This document shows positions 44,816 through 56,137 of a DNA stretch of 64,000 nucleotides, one piece after another. The notes below the pieces were generated by a model that was given only the letters and a program-made list of their open reading frames with translations, did no database searches and was not told where the DNA came from. The stretch is taken from NCBI GenBank assembly GCA_024663395.1, contig JANFAH010000002.1, forward strand, positions 3,968,001 to 4,032,000, in the 5' to 3' direction. The DNA is from Pisolithus tinctorius. Its lineage: Eukaryota; Basidiomycota; Agaricomycetes; Boletales; Pisolithaceae. Position 1 is the stretch's first letter. Each line of letters opens with the position of its first letter. Position numbers and translations under genes: made by a program.

Positions 44816-47800
44816 CTACTCATCTGACTCGTCCAACGGGACGCCAGCAAGCGTAGGGTCTGGGAACGCATTGTCTTCAAGACGATCCAGGTCTTGCAAG
44901 GAAACACCAGTCAGCTGGGTGACTTCAATACGAGCGTTATTCTGCGGGAAATAGGGGTATAGGCGAAAGGCAGCGAAGCGGAATTTCGAGACAGCGCCAT
45001 CTAATTCTGCAAGTATGTACGAGCCGCCTTTAGTGCGTCTGATGACGATCATAGGCCCTAGGTAGCGCGGTTTGGTTTTCCGGTCGAGTTCTAGTTTGAC
45101 ACGGGAATTCCGAACGAGGACAAGCGACCCTGGTTCGAAGTTAAAGTCTTTGATGGATCGTGCGAAACGATCGACGAAATCCTTGGCTGAGGCAAAGTGG
45201 GATTTTAGGACCAGAATGTGGATGCGAGCCAGGTCCTCAGGGTGTTTCTGGAGTTGGCAAGCATGGTGAGCAATGAGGTCTGTAGTCGAGTAAAATTCTG
45301 CCTCAAAAGGGGCTAAAAATGTTGCTTCGACCAGATCGAAAGGGAGTCTGGGTTCAACACCATGAGCCATATAGAATGGAGAAAACCCGGTTGCCTTGTG
45401 GACCATAACCCTCTCTGCCCAAAATACCGCAGGGGCCACTTCTGACCACCTCGACGCTTCCCCACCACAACTCTTTACCATCGCCTTTCTTACATCAAAA
45501 TGCCGCTGTTTGACAACTCCATTAGCCTGCAAGTTATAAGGGGAGATGCGTATGTGGCGAATTCTGAAGGTCTTAGAGAGCCAGTCAAGAGCAAGGACAT
45601 ATGGTCCCCCATTATCTGTGACAATCTCCGCAATGGCACCCCAACGGCACAGAATCTGTTCGAAGATGAACTTTCCAATGGACTTGCCTGTCTCTGCACA
45701 AAGCATAGCCCATTCGGGGTAACTGGTGAGTGAACAGCGGGCTTGGGTAACATAGCAAAACCTGTTCGACTTCGGCATTAAGAACATGTCCATATAAGCC
45801 TTGTAAAACAGGGGTTCAGGGATGGCGATGACTGGCAGTATATGAATGCGATCCAAACGATGGATCTGGCACTCGTGGCACAATTTAACATACCAATGGA
45901 TGTCCTGCTCTAGCATGGGCCACCAAAAGCGAGTCAGCAAACGCATACAGGTCAAGAAGATACCCTTGTGCCCTAGGTCGTTGTGGGCCTGGCGGAGAAT
46001 TCCAAGGCGTTTGTGTGAGGGTACCACTAGCTGGTGCCATCCCTGGGGATCCTTCCTCCACAGTTCTCCCCCTTTTACAAAATACCGAGTTGCAAGGCAC
46101 ACTAGGCTCTCCAGTTCTGCCTCCTCTAACCCTTCGGGTGTTTTCTTCGTCTCCAAAAACTCCTTCACCACTCTCATCCTCTCCTCTCTCTGTTTCGCTT
46201 TTTCTGTCCTCGGAATTTCAGTCTTGAGGTTTTCCGGTATTGAATCTTCGGCGGTAAAGATACCTAGACTCTGTGACAGGGGGAGGGATGAGTCTGACAC
46301 GACGCTCGGAATTTCCAAGGGGTAAGGATGGGACTCGAAACGCGCTTCCCTATGATTCAAGAGCTCGACTGCGAAAGCCCCACACTCATCTATCCAATCC
46401 TCATAGTCCTCGTCCCCCTCATCTTCTTCTGCCCTTGGCCTCCTCGAAAGTCCGTCCAGTGCTGTGTGCTTGTGTGCTGGAACATGTACGAGCTCGAAGT
46501 CGAATAGGAGAATTCCGGCGATCCAATGATTTATGGTCGTGTTAGGCTGTAGATCAGGATTGTTAATCATCCCTCTGATATATCGTGCATCCACCTCGAC
46601 AACTAAATTCCGCATGCCGAAGATATGAAGTTGGACATCGTGCAAAGCACGGAAAAGTCCAAACAGCTCCAGCTTAGCTTGGCTGTATCGACGTTCGCGA
46701 TCATTGAGGGTTATTGAGCCAAACCTAGCAGGGTAGTGTTTTTCGTCTTCTCCTTCCTGCATGAGGAGGTACCCGACAGCGATGTTAGAAGTGTTGACTG
46801 CTAAGATGACCTTCCTTTCGGAATTGTAGTCGATAGTTCGCAACGCAGGGGACGAGACGATCGCCTGGTGGAGGTACTCCATGGCTTCCCTGTGTTTGTC
46901 GCAGAATTCAAAGGGGACGTCTTTCTTGGTCAGCTCGACGAGGGGACGGGCGTGTTTGGCGAAGTCTTTGATGAAGATCCTGCAGTAAGAGCAGAGACCT
47001 AAAAATCTGCATACTTCAGTAATGTTCGCGCAATAAGGCCAATCTTTAATCTTCTGGACTTTAGTTTTGTCCAGAATTCTACCCTCGAATGACACCTTAT
47101 GCCCAACCACTATGATGGACGGCACAGCGATGACGCATTTCTTTGCTGAGACGGTGGCTCCTGCATGACGTAGACAGTGCAAGACCCAATTGACGTTCTG
47201 CAGGTGCTCCCAGATGAAGCGTCTAATCCCGGAATTCTGTGGAATCATTTCGTAGGTCCCGTTGGGATTTTGGTAGCGAGATTTGGGGCCTTTAATGGGA
47301 CAGTCGTCGATAAACAGGATGGTGACTTCCGGAATTTCATCTTTTAGGATCCAACAGATGTCTCCGTGGAAAATTTGGATGGCATTCGTGTAGCCCATAG
47401 GAAGTTTGGTGAGTCGAAGAGTACCTATGGGAGTTTGGAAGGTAGTGAGGTCGCGGTAATCGTCATGTATGGTGCGATGATCATATCCGACCATAAGATC
47501 TAAAATTCCATAGACCGAATGACAAGCAAAGGCTTCGGCAATTGAATCGATGAAGGGGGGAATGGCTGAGTCCTGGATAGAAACAGTGTTTAGAGGTTGT
47601 AAGTCATGTACGAGGCACAGAGATTTTCCGTCCTTCTTGACTACGCAGAACCATTTTGAGCAGTAAGACGAAGTAGACGGTTCATAAACCCCTGCGGAAA
47701 TCTTTTCTTTGATAATATTAATGACTTCACAGAAAATAGCAGGGGGAATGGGAATATTCCGCTCGACCCATGGCTTGTGGGCTAATGTAGGTATCTTCAG

Positions 47801-48430
47801 GGGCGGGAACATGTCCTCTCAGAAGGTCCCTCTTTCCGAAGCATCCCAGGCAAAGGTGTCTTCATGCTCCCTGACCCACCACTGTACTAGGTCTAATTCT
47901 GTAGGCCAAAGGAACCTTGCTGGGTCCAGATCGAGCTCGTCAGCTCTTTCCTGAGTAAACCTGGAACCTGGCACGAACGGAGGGGGATGAGTAGGTAAAA
48001 CAGGCAGATCTGCGAGTGGGTCTTTGGCCTCCCGACGCTCTACTCAGAATTCTGCTGGCATCGACATCGGTACCAGCCTCACCTTCCTCACTACAGGTTT
48101 GTACTTTAAGACATGATAAACGGGATCGAACTGATAAGTAGAGTGTAAGGCAGAAATTGTCAGTGGAGAAATGGTAGTAGCGGTCGAGAACAGGAAAGGA
48201 TCAGTCGGAGAAATGGAACTGGTGTCAAAGGGATCGACAGGGGGCATACTGTTGCCTCGAAAGTTGTAGATAAATGCCACAGCGGAATTTACGGCAGTGT
48301 CTGTGGGTAAAAACGTGGAAGACTTCAAAGGGTATAAAGACAGATCAGAAACATAAAGTGAACACACGGAGAAAGTGCAGTCCTGGTCTCCTCGCAGATC
48401 GTACGAGTCCTTGACCGATACTAAAAACCC
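44816..48430 (-). pseudogene. Element D pol: RT, RNase H, integrase
   Basis: The frame is -1 to gag and open from the frameshift site at 48430 to TGA-type breaks at 48046-48044 and 47821-47819, then uninterrupted from 47812 to the stop at 44816 (998 codons). It contains the linker KYKPVVRKVRLVP, DPLADLP and FTQERADEL, RT with LPMGYTN and LFIDD, RNase H, and an integrase zinc finger (HNDLGHKG ... CHECQIH) and core (IVTDNGGPY). The catalytic Glu of the integrase motif is Lys here (ANGVVKQRH, codon AAA 45511-45509), a G to A change that should abolish integration. Both stops lie where related elements have Arg. There is no chromodomain. Confidence 0.92.
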
Positions 48431-51126
48431 TGTTTGGGTGGATTCATGTGGCGATGCATTTGTTTTCGCATGAAGAAGTCTTCTTTGTCTTCGGAATTTA
48501 TGAAATGTGGAAGGGGTTGCAGCCTGTTGCGAGGTCGTGTCAGAATTAAGACTTGTTTACCGGAATTAGGGTCGCGGATTTCTAGAGACTGTTCTCCATC
48601 AGGGAAATTGCGAAGGACGCTGGAGAGTAGGCAGAAGAAGGGTCGACTGAGAAGTAAGTCAAAAGGGGCACGATCAATGACCTGGATTTGTAGATGAGCC
48701 TCGACGTTTCCTATGCGCAAAGTGGCATTCTCTATGACCCCAAGGGTGCTTTCTTTAGATTGGTTAGCGGCCTCCAGAGTCATGGTCATGTCAGTATGGA
48801 GAGGGGCCTCTAAGGCTTCCCACAACTCCTGTCGCAAGGCCACTACCTGGCATCTGCTGTCCAAAATACATTCGACATGGAGTTTGTCCATCAAGATCCT
48901 GTCGACAGCACGTAAGGGAGCCGTAGCGAGGCCCATGCACTTCCCTTCTGTGTCTCTGACCCAGTACTGCTCATAGGACGCCCAAGCAGCCGAGGGAGTC
49001 GTGTCTGATGCGGTTTCTAAACTCCCAATAGTTATCTTCTTCGTCACAGCTAGTTCTCTGATCTGCTTGCAGATCTCCAGGCTGACAGCTAATAGATCTT
49101 TGGTAGAGATTTCCATTTTTGTGTCTAAGACTTGGTTTACGATCTGCTTGGTCGCCGCAGCCTCATCAAAGCTGCTTTGGTAACGGAATTGGGGTGCGGA
49201 AATTGTCGATGGCTTAAGTTTCCAGGGATCTGTAAGATTAGGAGCAACCAGAGTTTTTCTGGCTGTTGGGGCTTCCGAAGACGAGGCAGTGTTAGCTGGA
49301 GCGGAATTACTGACTGGGATAGTAGGCGCTGGCGCATTGGCCGACGCTGGGACTGCTAGTGCCGGCCTTTGACGACGAACCGGGACTTCTACACCATCGA
49401 AGCGAGCTGTCTTCTTTTTCTTGATAGCGTTCTTCAACTCTTCTACCTGCACATAAGCCCTTGCCAAGGCATGTAGGTCTTCTTCATCAGCATCCTCCTC
49501 TAGGTTTTCGTTGACTAGATAGGAAGAGGGGTGTAGGTCGACTTGGTATTCCAAAACATCTTCATTGCTGAAGAACATTGTGCTGATGAGATGGGGAGGA
49601 GTTTCATGCCCATGGGATGAGGTTGACTGCTGGCTGGGTCGCTGAACTGAGATGAGGTTTGCTGAGGCAATGATCGAGTCGTGCATGGCGAGGAAGTTAT
49701 TGATCTTTTCCTTGAAATTACGACCTGCAGCTGTCCTAGGAATATTGGAGCCGTCTGGCATGAAAAATCTCCCTCCAATCAGGGAGCATTTCCCAGCTTG
49801 TACGTATTTGTGACACAGTGCACATTCTGCAGTTCTGTGCCCATCTGTTCCTCCGCAGAAGAAACACTGTGGATCGAAGGAACGACGGAATTGTCCTTCT
49901 TGACCTTGTTGGGGGGGCGGGGTAGGAACAGGTTGCTGAGTGACATGAGCATACTCTCGCTTCAGGATAGTAGGAACGGCCAGCGAGGAAGATGGAGCGG
50001 AATTCTGGGGAAACAGTGCCGACGAGTCTGGTTGAGGGAGGTTCTGTTTGGCCCCACTGAGGAGGTAGTTGGCATGTTTATAGACTATATCAAACTCCCA
50101 TGGTTCGTCAATGTCATGATCTAAGTCAGAGAGTTGCAATCGCATGAGCAAGGAATTCCGAAATCTTGGGGGAAACCCCTCAAGGAATTTCTCATTGATG
50201 TAGTCCTCAGGGAGTTTCTTCTTCTTCTGGATGAGGCCGAGGATGTGTCGGAATTCCCAGACATATTTCCCGAGATCTTCCAGTGATCCCATCGGTTTCT
50301 GAACTTGATGGTAGAGTAAGGTTTCGAGGTCGGCTTTAGTATAGTGACGATCTTTCACCAAGGCACCTGGATAGTAGTTCAGGAGTTCTTTGGAAAATAC
50401 ATCCCAGTCATTGAAGCCGTCGGTTGCGGTGTCTAAGGTTGACCAAAACTCCGCCTCATTGTGGTTAGCGTAACGAATGACCCAGTGGATCTTATCTTTC
50501 CTGGTGTCAAGGCCAGCTTCGACGCAGAGTTGTTCGACGTCTTCAAGGTAGCGAGTGATGTCTTCAGTACGACCAGAAAACTTCGGGGCTTTGTTAGAAC
50601 CCCTGAGTGGCATGTCTCTTGCTCCAGACATTATGCGAGGTGGTACGGGGATCTGGATCGGAATTCGGGGAAGGATAGGAGTGGAATTCAAGAGAGTCGA
50701 GGCAAGAGAATTCTGTACAGGTATTTGAGAAGAAAGGGAGGTAGTGGAATTTGCAATTAGGGAATGGGAAGGAAGTAGGAGCTGTTCAGCGGCTAGTTCT
50801 GAGTCACTGGATGGCGAGGACGAGGAAGAAGTTAGTTCTGAGAGAGGCGAAAGTTCTTGACGTTCAGTGGGAGGATCGAAGGGCTCGTCGACGTCGAAGC
50901 CTCCTGGAAACGCTGGGCAAAACGCTGGGGACTCTGGGCTCTGAAAGATCTCGTCTAAACCGCGATCTGAGTCTGACGAGTGCGGCTCTGAAATATCTCT
51001 AGGATCAGGTACCGGAATTAAGATTTCTGCTGAGGAAATAGATAGTCTGCGGAAGGGCTCTAGGAGCTCTTCAAGTTCGGTTCTTTGATGAGTGGGTCGT
51101 AAGGATCTCCTTTCCAGATCTACAGA
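48421..51126 (-). pseudogene. Element D gag with retroviral-type protease region
   Basis: Open from the primer-binding site to TAG at 48421-48423. The first 490 bases (51124-50634) have no ATG: the first in-frame ATG is at about 50631 (MSGARDMPLRG). The upstream part is nevertheless protein-like, acidic and Ser/Pro-rich, so an ATG may have been lost or a non-AUG start is used. Domains: capsid (KFSGRTEDITRYLEDVEQL, FLEGFPPRFRNSL), CCHC-like CFFCGGTDGHRTAEC, an aspartic protease fold where the DSG motif reads DSR (AGA at 48855-48853), and a C-terminal tail. The altered protease motif is another G to A change. Confidence 0.85.
48424..48430 (-). promoter_or_regulatory. -1 frameshift site G_GGT_TTT before gag stop (element D)
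   Basis: Element-strand codons CAG GGT TTT TAG; GGGTTTT fits XXXYYYZ and pol is open in the -1 frame. Confidence 0.65.
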
Positions 51127-51145
51127 CCCCTTGCGGTGGGCTCCA
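51127..51145 (-). promoter_or_regulatory. Primer-binding site of element D
   Basis: Element strand TGGAGCCCACCGCAAGGGG, six bases after the 5' LTR. TGG start complements a tRNA CCA end. Element E has the same site with two CpG-type changes (58002-58020). Confidence 0.75.
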
Positions 51146-51151
51146 AAATGT

Positions 51152-52141
51152 TGTGGGACATGACTTCTGGGAAGTGTGCGACTAGAGGAAGGGTGAAGGG
51201 AGAATTCCCTAGGATCATCCCAAGGGGTACTGTGTGGAAGGAGAGGTCGAGAATGGGCTTAGAAGCGGCAGGGAAATTCAAGCGAGAGTCGTGGAATTTA
51301 ATTCTGGGCAGATGTAGACGCGTGAGGAACAGCAAGACGGGTATATGAAATTCCGAGGGGTCGCTATGCGTCAAGAGGAGCGAATTCAAAGCAAAAGGGA
51401 CACGGGATTAGGTGTGCAGGGCTGGAGGACACAGGAGACACGAAGACCTCTGGGGACACTGAAGACGCAGCAGACTCTATATATGCACTTTAGACTCTTG
51501 AAACTCTCGAACTCGCAGAACACACACAGATAACGACTCAAAAGGTGGGTGGTCTATTTTCCAACATCATGGCGGAATTATATAGTACAGGGAAAGTAGG
51601 TACAAGTCAGAGTAAGGTGGGGCAGGAAAACTAAAAGACCGGAAAATAAAGGAAGGGACATCAGACGTCAGCGAAATACAGAAGCACATGAAATAGACCA
51701 TTGGGTAGTAGGCGAGAGCAAGAGCGGGACAACGGTAAGGGGTATCTTCCAACAGAAAGAGAGTATGCGTACAAGTGGGAGGTGGAGCTGAGTGGCACAG
51801 GAGGGCAGAGCGTAGCGTACTGGCATGAAGTCCGGAATTTAGGGTGACAGGGGAATCTGGAGTTTTTTAGAGGAAAGTGGCACGGACGACTGGTAACGTG
51901 GCTGAGGGGAGGCACAGCTACTGAATTCCAGATGACTCTGCATGAATGCAGAATTTCCAGATCAGCGTTTTGATGACTGAGTGACATGCGGAAGGTTGGT
52001 AGAAACTCCAAAGGTGACAGGGGTTGGGAGGAAACATGAGGTCACGAGCGGGAAAAATTCCGAAACGGGTTTGTCGTAGAAGCCTGCGGAATTTAGTGAC
52101 AGGTTCCTGTTCCAGCCTCAGGGAGTATATGGCTCCCTACA
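51152..52141 (-). repeat. Element D 5' LTR (right)
   Basis: 990 bp, same length as the left copy; TATATATGC near 51477 (plus strand) or GCATATATA on the element strand could be the TATA box. Followed on the right by CTGC (target duplication) and the resumed pol of element C. Confidence 0.93.
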
Positions 52142-52145
52142 CTGC

Positions 52146-53546
52146 CTTGGAGCCAAGCCCGACACACTTACCTGCTGCTGGGATGTTTACCCAAAAGAGG
52201 GGGATAAGGACTATGCGCAGGTAAACCCTCATAACCTCCGCCCTGTGTTTACCCAGGAACAGTTTGCTTTGTCCCTCCATACTACCCACCTCTTGGCCCC
52301 TGTGCTCCGAGCTGCCATGATCTTCGATGTTGAGCAGCTCCACACCGACATCATCTCCACACTACCCTCTGACCCCATCTCTGCTTCCCATCTCCCAACT
52401 CCAACAGACCTCTGCTGGTCATTGGACCATGAGGGTCTCCTCTGCCTCGATGGCTGCATCTTTGTCCCCAACATTGATGGTCTCTGCCTCCGAGTGCTTC
52501 GGTTTAAACATGACCATCCACTTGCGGGTCACTTTGGGCAGAGTCGCACTGTAGAGCTTGTTCACCGTGAGTACGTATGGCCTAACCTCTGCACTGATGT
52601 AAAGAACTATGTCAGGTCCTGCACCACTTGTGGTCGCAGCAAGGTCCCTCGTCACCGCCCCTTTGGCCTGCTGAAGCAGCTTCCTGTCCCTGAGAAGCCG
52701 TGGAACTCCATCTTGATGGATTTCATTGAGCATCTCCCCAACTCCGCAGGCTACTCCGCCATCTTGGTTGTTGTAGACCACCTTTCTAAACAGACCGTGT
52801 TCATTCCAACCCATGACTCCATCACCTCCACTGACCTAGCAAAACTCTTCCTTACCCACGTCTTTTCCAAGCATGGAGTACCTGCTCATGTCACCTCTGA
52901 CAGGGGTCCAGAGTTTGTGTCGCACTTCTTCCACTCCCTTGGAAAGGCCTTAGATATGCACCTTCATTTTACATCGGGCTACCACCCGGAAGGTGATGGC
53001 CAAACAGAGTGCATGAACCAGACCCTCGAGCAGTATCTCCACACCTACTGTAACTATCAGCAAGACGATTGGTCGGAGTTACTCCCACTAGTGGAGTTTG
53101 CTTGTAATAATGGACGGAGTGCTACTACTGGAGTCTCTCCCTTTTTTGCTAATAAGGGGTACCACCCAAACTTGTCAGTTTACTCTGACCATGACCTCAC
53201 CTCTCTGAAGGCCCATAACTATGTTGTGGAGCTTTCCGCCCTGCATGACTTCCTCTGCACTGAGATGGCTGCCACTCAACTCTGCTATCAAGGTCCGGCT
53301 GATGCTAGATGCATTCCACCACCAGAGTTCAAAGTCAGTGACCAGGCTTATGTCAAGGCCAAGTACTTCCGCTCCACCCACCCTTCAGCTAAACTTGCAG
53401 AGAAGAACTTGGGCCCCTATGCTATCATAGCTAGGCCTGGTACACACTCCGTCACCCTCCGCTTACCTGATGCGATGCAGGCCATCCACCCTGTCTTTCA
53501 CATGTTGCAGTTAGAGCCTGCTACTCCAAACCCCTTCCCTGATTGG
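52146..53546 (+). pseudogene. Element C pol, 3' part (RNase H end, integrase)
   Basis: Continues the frame lost at 39877 (RPGR then LGAKPD). Integrase zinc finger HPLAGHFGQ ... CTTCGRSK; catalytic core with SDRGPEFVSHFF and GDGQTECMNQTLEQ (Glu kept; Arg of the usual TERVN is Cys, a CpG change). Ends at NPFPDW where the A2 LTR starts; the chromodomain is missing. No stops in this part. Confidence 0.93.
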
Positions 53547-54259
53547 TGTCAAGTCCAGGCCTACTCCAACCAGTTCTGACGCTAAGCAAGGTCTAGAGGA
53601 GGGTCCGGGAGCAAGTCTGACACAGAAGAACAGAACTCTGACTAGCAGAGTGTCGGCAGGAATGAAGACTGCTGAGACATAGGCGGAGTGGAGTGAGGGT
53701 GTCGGGTTTAGCTCGTGCGCTACCCCCTTGCACGATCTCAGCCCTTGTATTTCAGAGGGAGAGTGCAGACAGGGAGTCAGAGATAAGTCCGACAGACAGA
53801 AGACGGAGTCAGGAGGAGTAGGAACTAAGTTGATATTCGTACTGAAGAACAGCAGAGTACAGTACATGCTTTTATACTGCTACGGAGGTACAGTAACCGG
53901 AATCGGAACTGACATACGGAGACTCATAAATTTTCAAGTAAAATTTCCTGGACGATGAATGAAGGGTAGACAGAGGACATACGAACAGGTAACACAAAGC
54001 ATCCAGAAAAGGAAACAGTCCAGGCGCTGGACCATGCGGTGAGCGTGCTGCGGAGTACCTGACTGCAAAGGCAGTCACATGACCCCTCAGAGAACGGACC
54101 GCTCGGTCCAGTAGGAGAGAACACAAGTCTGACAGCAGTTGGAGCGGAGATGGTTCATAGCCAACAGAAGTTGGGTGGAGTTGGTGCGGAGCGAGTGAAT
54201 GAGTGGCAGAGTAGGATGCGGAGTATGTAGGGACTTATAATGAATGCACGGTCGTGACA
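53547..54259 (-). repeat. Element A2 3' LTR
   Basis: TGTCAAGTCC to GGTCGTGACA, 713 bp, exactly the length of the element A LTRs. More CpG sites are lost than in element A. Confidence 0.93.
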
Positions 54260-54454
54260 GTGCCCCCCCCTTAGGGCCTGAACCCCTGAAGGCCGCATGT
54301 TCAGGACGAGATCAACACGAGTTGATCATTTGAAATTGCTTTGATGCCTCAAGGATGATGGCTTTAGCTGCAGCGGAGCTCTGTCAGAGTTTGAAGTACC
54401 ACTTAAAAACACGTGTTAGGGTACCGAACCTTTGTACCTTCTTCCCTCACCACC

Positions 54455-55720
54455 ATGTCTTCCCAGTGCGAGAACACAACCCCCCAGCCAACCCCAGGCC
54501 ACTCCCGCGACTACTCCCAAGTCACGGACGACGCATTGGTCGTCCTTACTGATGACTCGACCGACACTGAGCGTGAGAAGAACACGGAGAAAGCATGTCG
54601 GCAGGCAGAGGCGGAGCAGAAAGAGAAAGAGCACAAGGCAGAGCGCAAGGCCAAATGGGAGGAGGCCAGATGATGAAAGGCAGAGGAGGCGCGGTTAGAG
54701 GCAGAGTGGAGGAAGAGAGCAAAAGAGGAGGAGGAGGCTCGAAGGAAGAAGGTGGCAGAGGAGGAGGCAGAAAGGCAAAGGCAGAGAGCGGCGGAAGAGG
54801 CAGAGAAGCAGAGGCAGAGGGCCCAGGCCAGGTGGGATGAGGCCACGCAGAGGTGAGTGACAGAACCCTATGAGTCAGGTGGAGCTGACTTGTACCTTCA
54901 TCTCAGGTTAAGCGGTGTGGTCTACGACGTCAACACTGCCCAGAGGGTCCCTGGGACCTCTGTGGTGGTTACCACGACCAGGCGGCCCCCCTGCACTCGC
55001 TGCGTAGTGAGTCTGACAGCGGGCCAGTGCGAGCCAGGACAAGGCAAGACCAGGGCCTGTGTGCCCTGTCATAACAAAAAGAAGACCTGCAGCTGGACAT
55101 GGGAAGAGGCGGTGGCGGGGCCCTCACGGAAGAGAGCAGGGACAGGGAGTTCCCGAGGCGAGAAGAAGAAGAGGACGTGAGGGAAGGGAAAAGAGAGAGC
55201 GATGGAGACGGAGGAAGCGGACAACAAGTGGGAGGCAGGCGGAGAAGACGAGGAGGAGCCAGCAACACTGCACGAGGGACCCTTAGAAGCAGGGGTCTCC
55301 TCCTGGTGGACGGAGTGGGAGCGGGAGCAGCAGCTGCAGGCTGCGGAGAGGTTCACGGTGGCGCATGAGAAGGCTGCGACAGCCTTCGAGAGGATGGCAG
55401 AGGCAGCGGAGTGGATGGCGGAGGCAGCGGAGCGGATGGCGGAGGCAGCGGAGCAGACTGCTGACAAGTGGGGGATGTACCACGCATGGGCGGAGTGGGC
55501 AGAGATGAGGAGGAGGGAAGATGCATGCGAAGCCAGACTGGCTGAACTCAAGCGTGCGGGAGGAGGTTGGAAAAGGCCTCAGTCAGAGGTGGCGGAGGAC
55601 CAGTGAGAGGAAGCGGACGAAGGTGTGGAGGGGGATAACGAGGAAGAGGAAGAAGTCGGAGGAGAGAAGGAAGGTGTAGAAGAACAGGAGGGTGGCGGAG
55701 AACAAGTGATGGAAGAGTAG
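54455..55720 (+). pseudogene. Antisense Zn(II)2Cys6-like gene of A2, several stops
   Basis: Same two-exon layout as in element A (exons 54455-54852 and 54907-55720; 54-bp intron at 54853-54906 with identical borders). The zinc cluster CTRC ... ACVPCHNKKKTC is intact. Stops: TGA TGA at 54670-54675, TGA at 55178-55180 (element A has CGA here) and TGA at 55604-55606. Most differences from the element A gene are transitions. The intron and cysteines being kept while CGA codons decay fits methylation-driven mutation of a formerly functional gene. Confidence 0.8.
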
Positions 55721-55891
55721 AGTAGTTTTGTTTTTCTTGTCTTTTTTTTTTTTTTTTTTTTGTCTTTAGTTTGTATATTTTTTGTACTACTACGAAATAG
55801 ACTTGTGATTTTTGTTCATGAATCTGAGAAGTGAAATGGACAAGCAGAGAAAATGCTAAAGTACTTAAGGTAGTTCAGTGAGGGGCAGAGT

Positions 55892-56137
55892 TTATGGCGG
55901 AGGTTGGTATGGGCCAGGTTTGTGCGGACAGCATTCATGGAAGGCAGAAACTATGTCGGAAGCATGATCTAGCTCAGTTGCAAGCAACCAAGAGGTTTCT
56001 TCATCGGTGTTCTCATAACCAGCCCAGCGGACTAGATACAAGAGTTGACAGTGGCGGCGACGGCAATCCACCTTAGAGTCAAGTATCTCTGATACTTTGT
56101 ACTCAAGGTCACCATCGACATCTACTGGCGGAGGCGG
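55892..56137 (-). pseudogene. Chromodomain fragment of A2 pol
   Basis: Reads [32 protein letters not shown] and [10 protein letters not shown], with the aromatic cage residue Trp in RWAGY (element A has Ser there). Truncated upstream by the family-E LTR at 56138. Confidence 0.9.

Larger units (their letters stand above)
39878..52141 (-). mobile_element. Element D: large Ty3/Gypsy retrotransposon, minus strand
   Basis: Direct 990-bp LTRs (39878-40867, 51152-52141) enclose gag (right), pol and an antisense zinc-cluster gene, plus a nested solo LTR of family E. Target duplication is CCGC (39874-39877) versus CTGC (52142-52145), a 4-bp copy with one CpG transition. Length is 12.26 kb, 10.4 kb without the nested LTR. 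It belongs to a different lineage from A/C: FIDD in RT, no chromodomain, TGG primer site, GAATT-rich sequence. Confidence 0.93.
35664..53546 (+). mobile_element. Element C: Ty3/Gypsy chromovirus, plus strand, split by D and A2
   Basis: The 5' LTR (35664-36478), gag and the first half of pol run to 39877, then element D (39878-52141) intervenes, and pol resumes at 52146 in the same frame. C ends abruptly at 53546 where the A2 LTR begins, so its chromodomain and 3' LTR are displaced out of the window. Proteins are sisters of element A. Confidence 0.9.
53547..56137 (-). mobile_element. Element A2: 3' part of a second A-family element, minus strand
   Basis: It contains a 713-bp LTR (53547-54259), polypurine tract, antisense zinc-cluster pseudogene and the chromodomain end of pol, collinear with element A. 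It inserted into element C and is itself cut at 56138 by element E. The remainder lies beyond the window, if present. Confidence 0.92.
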
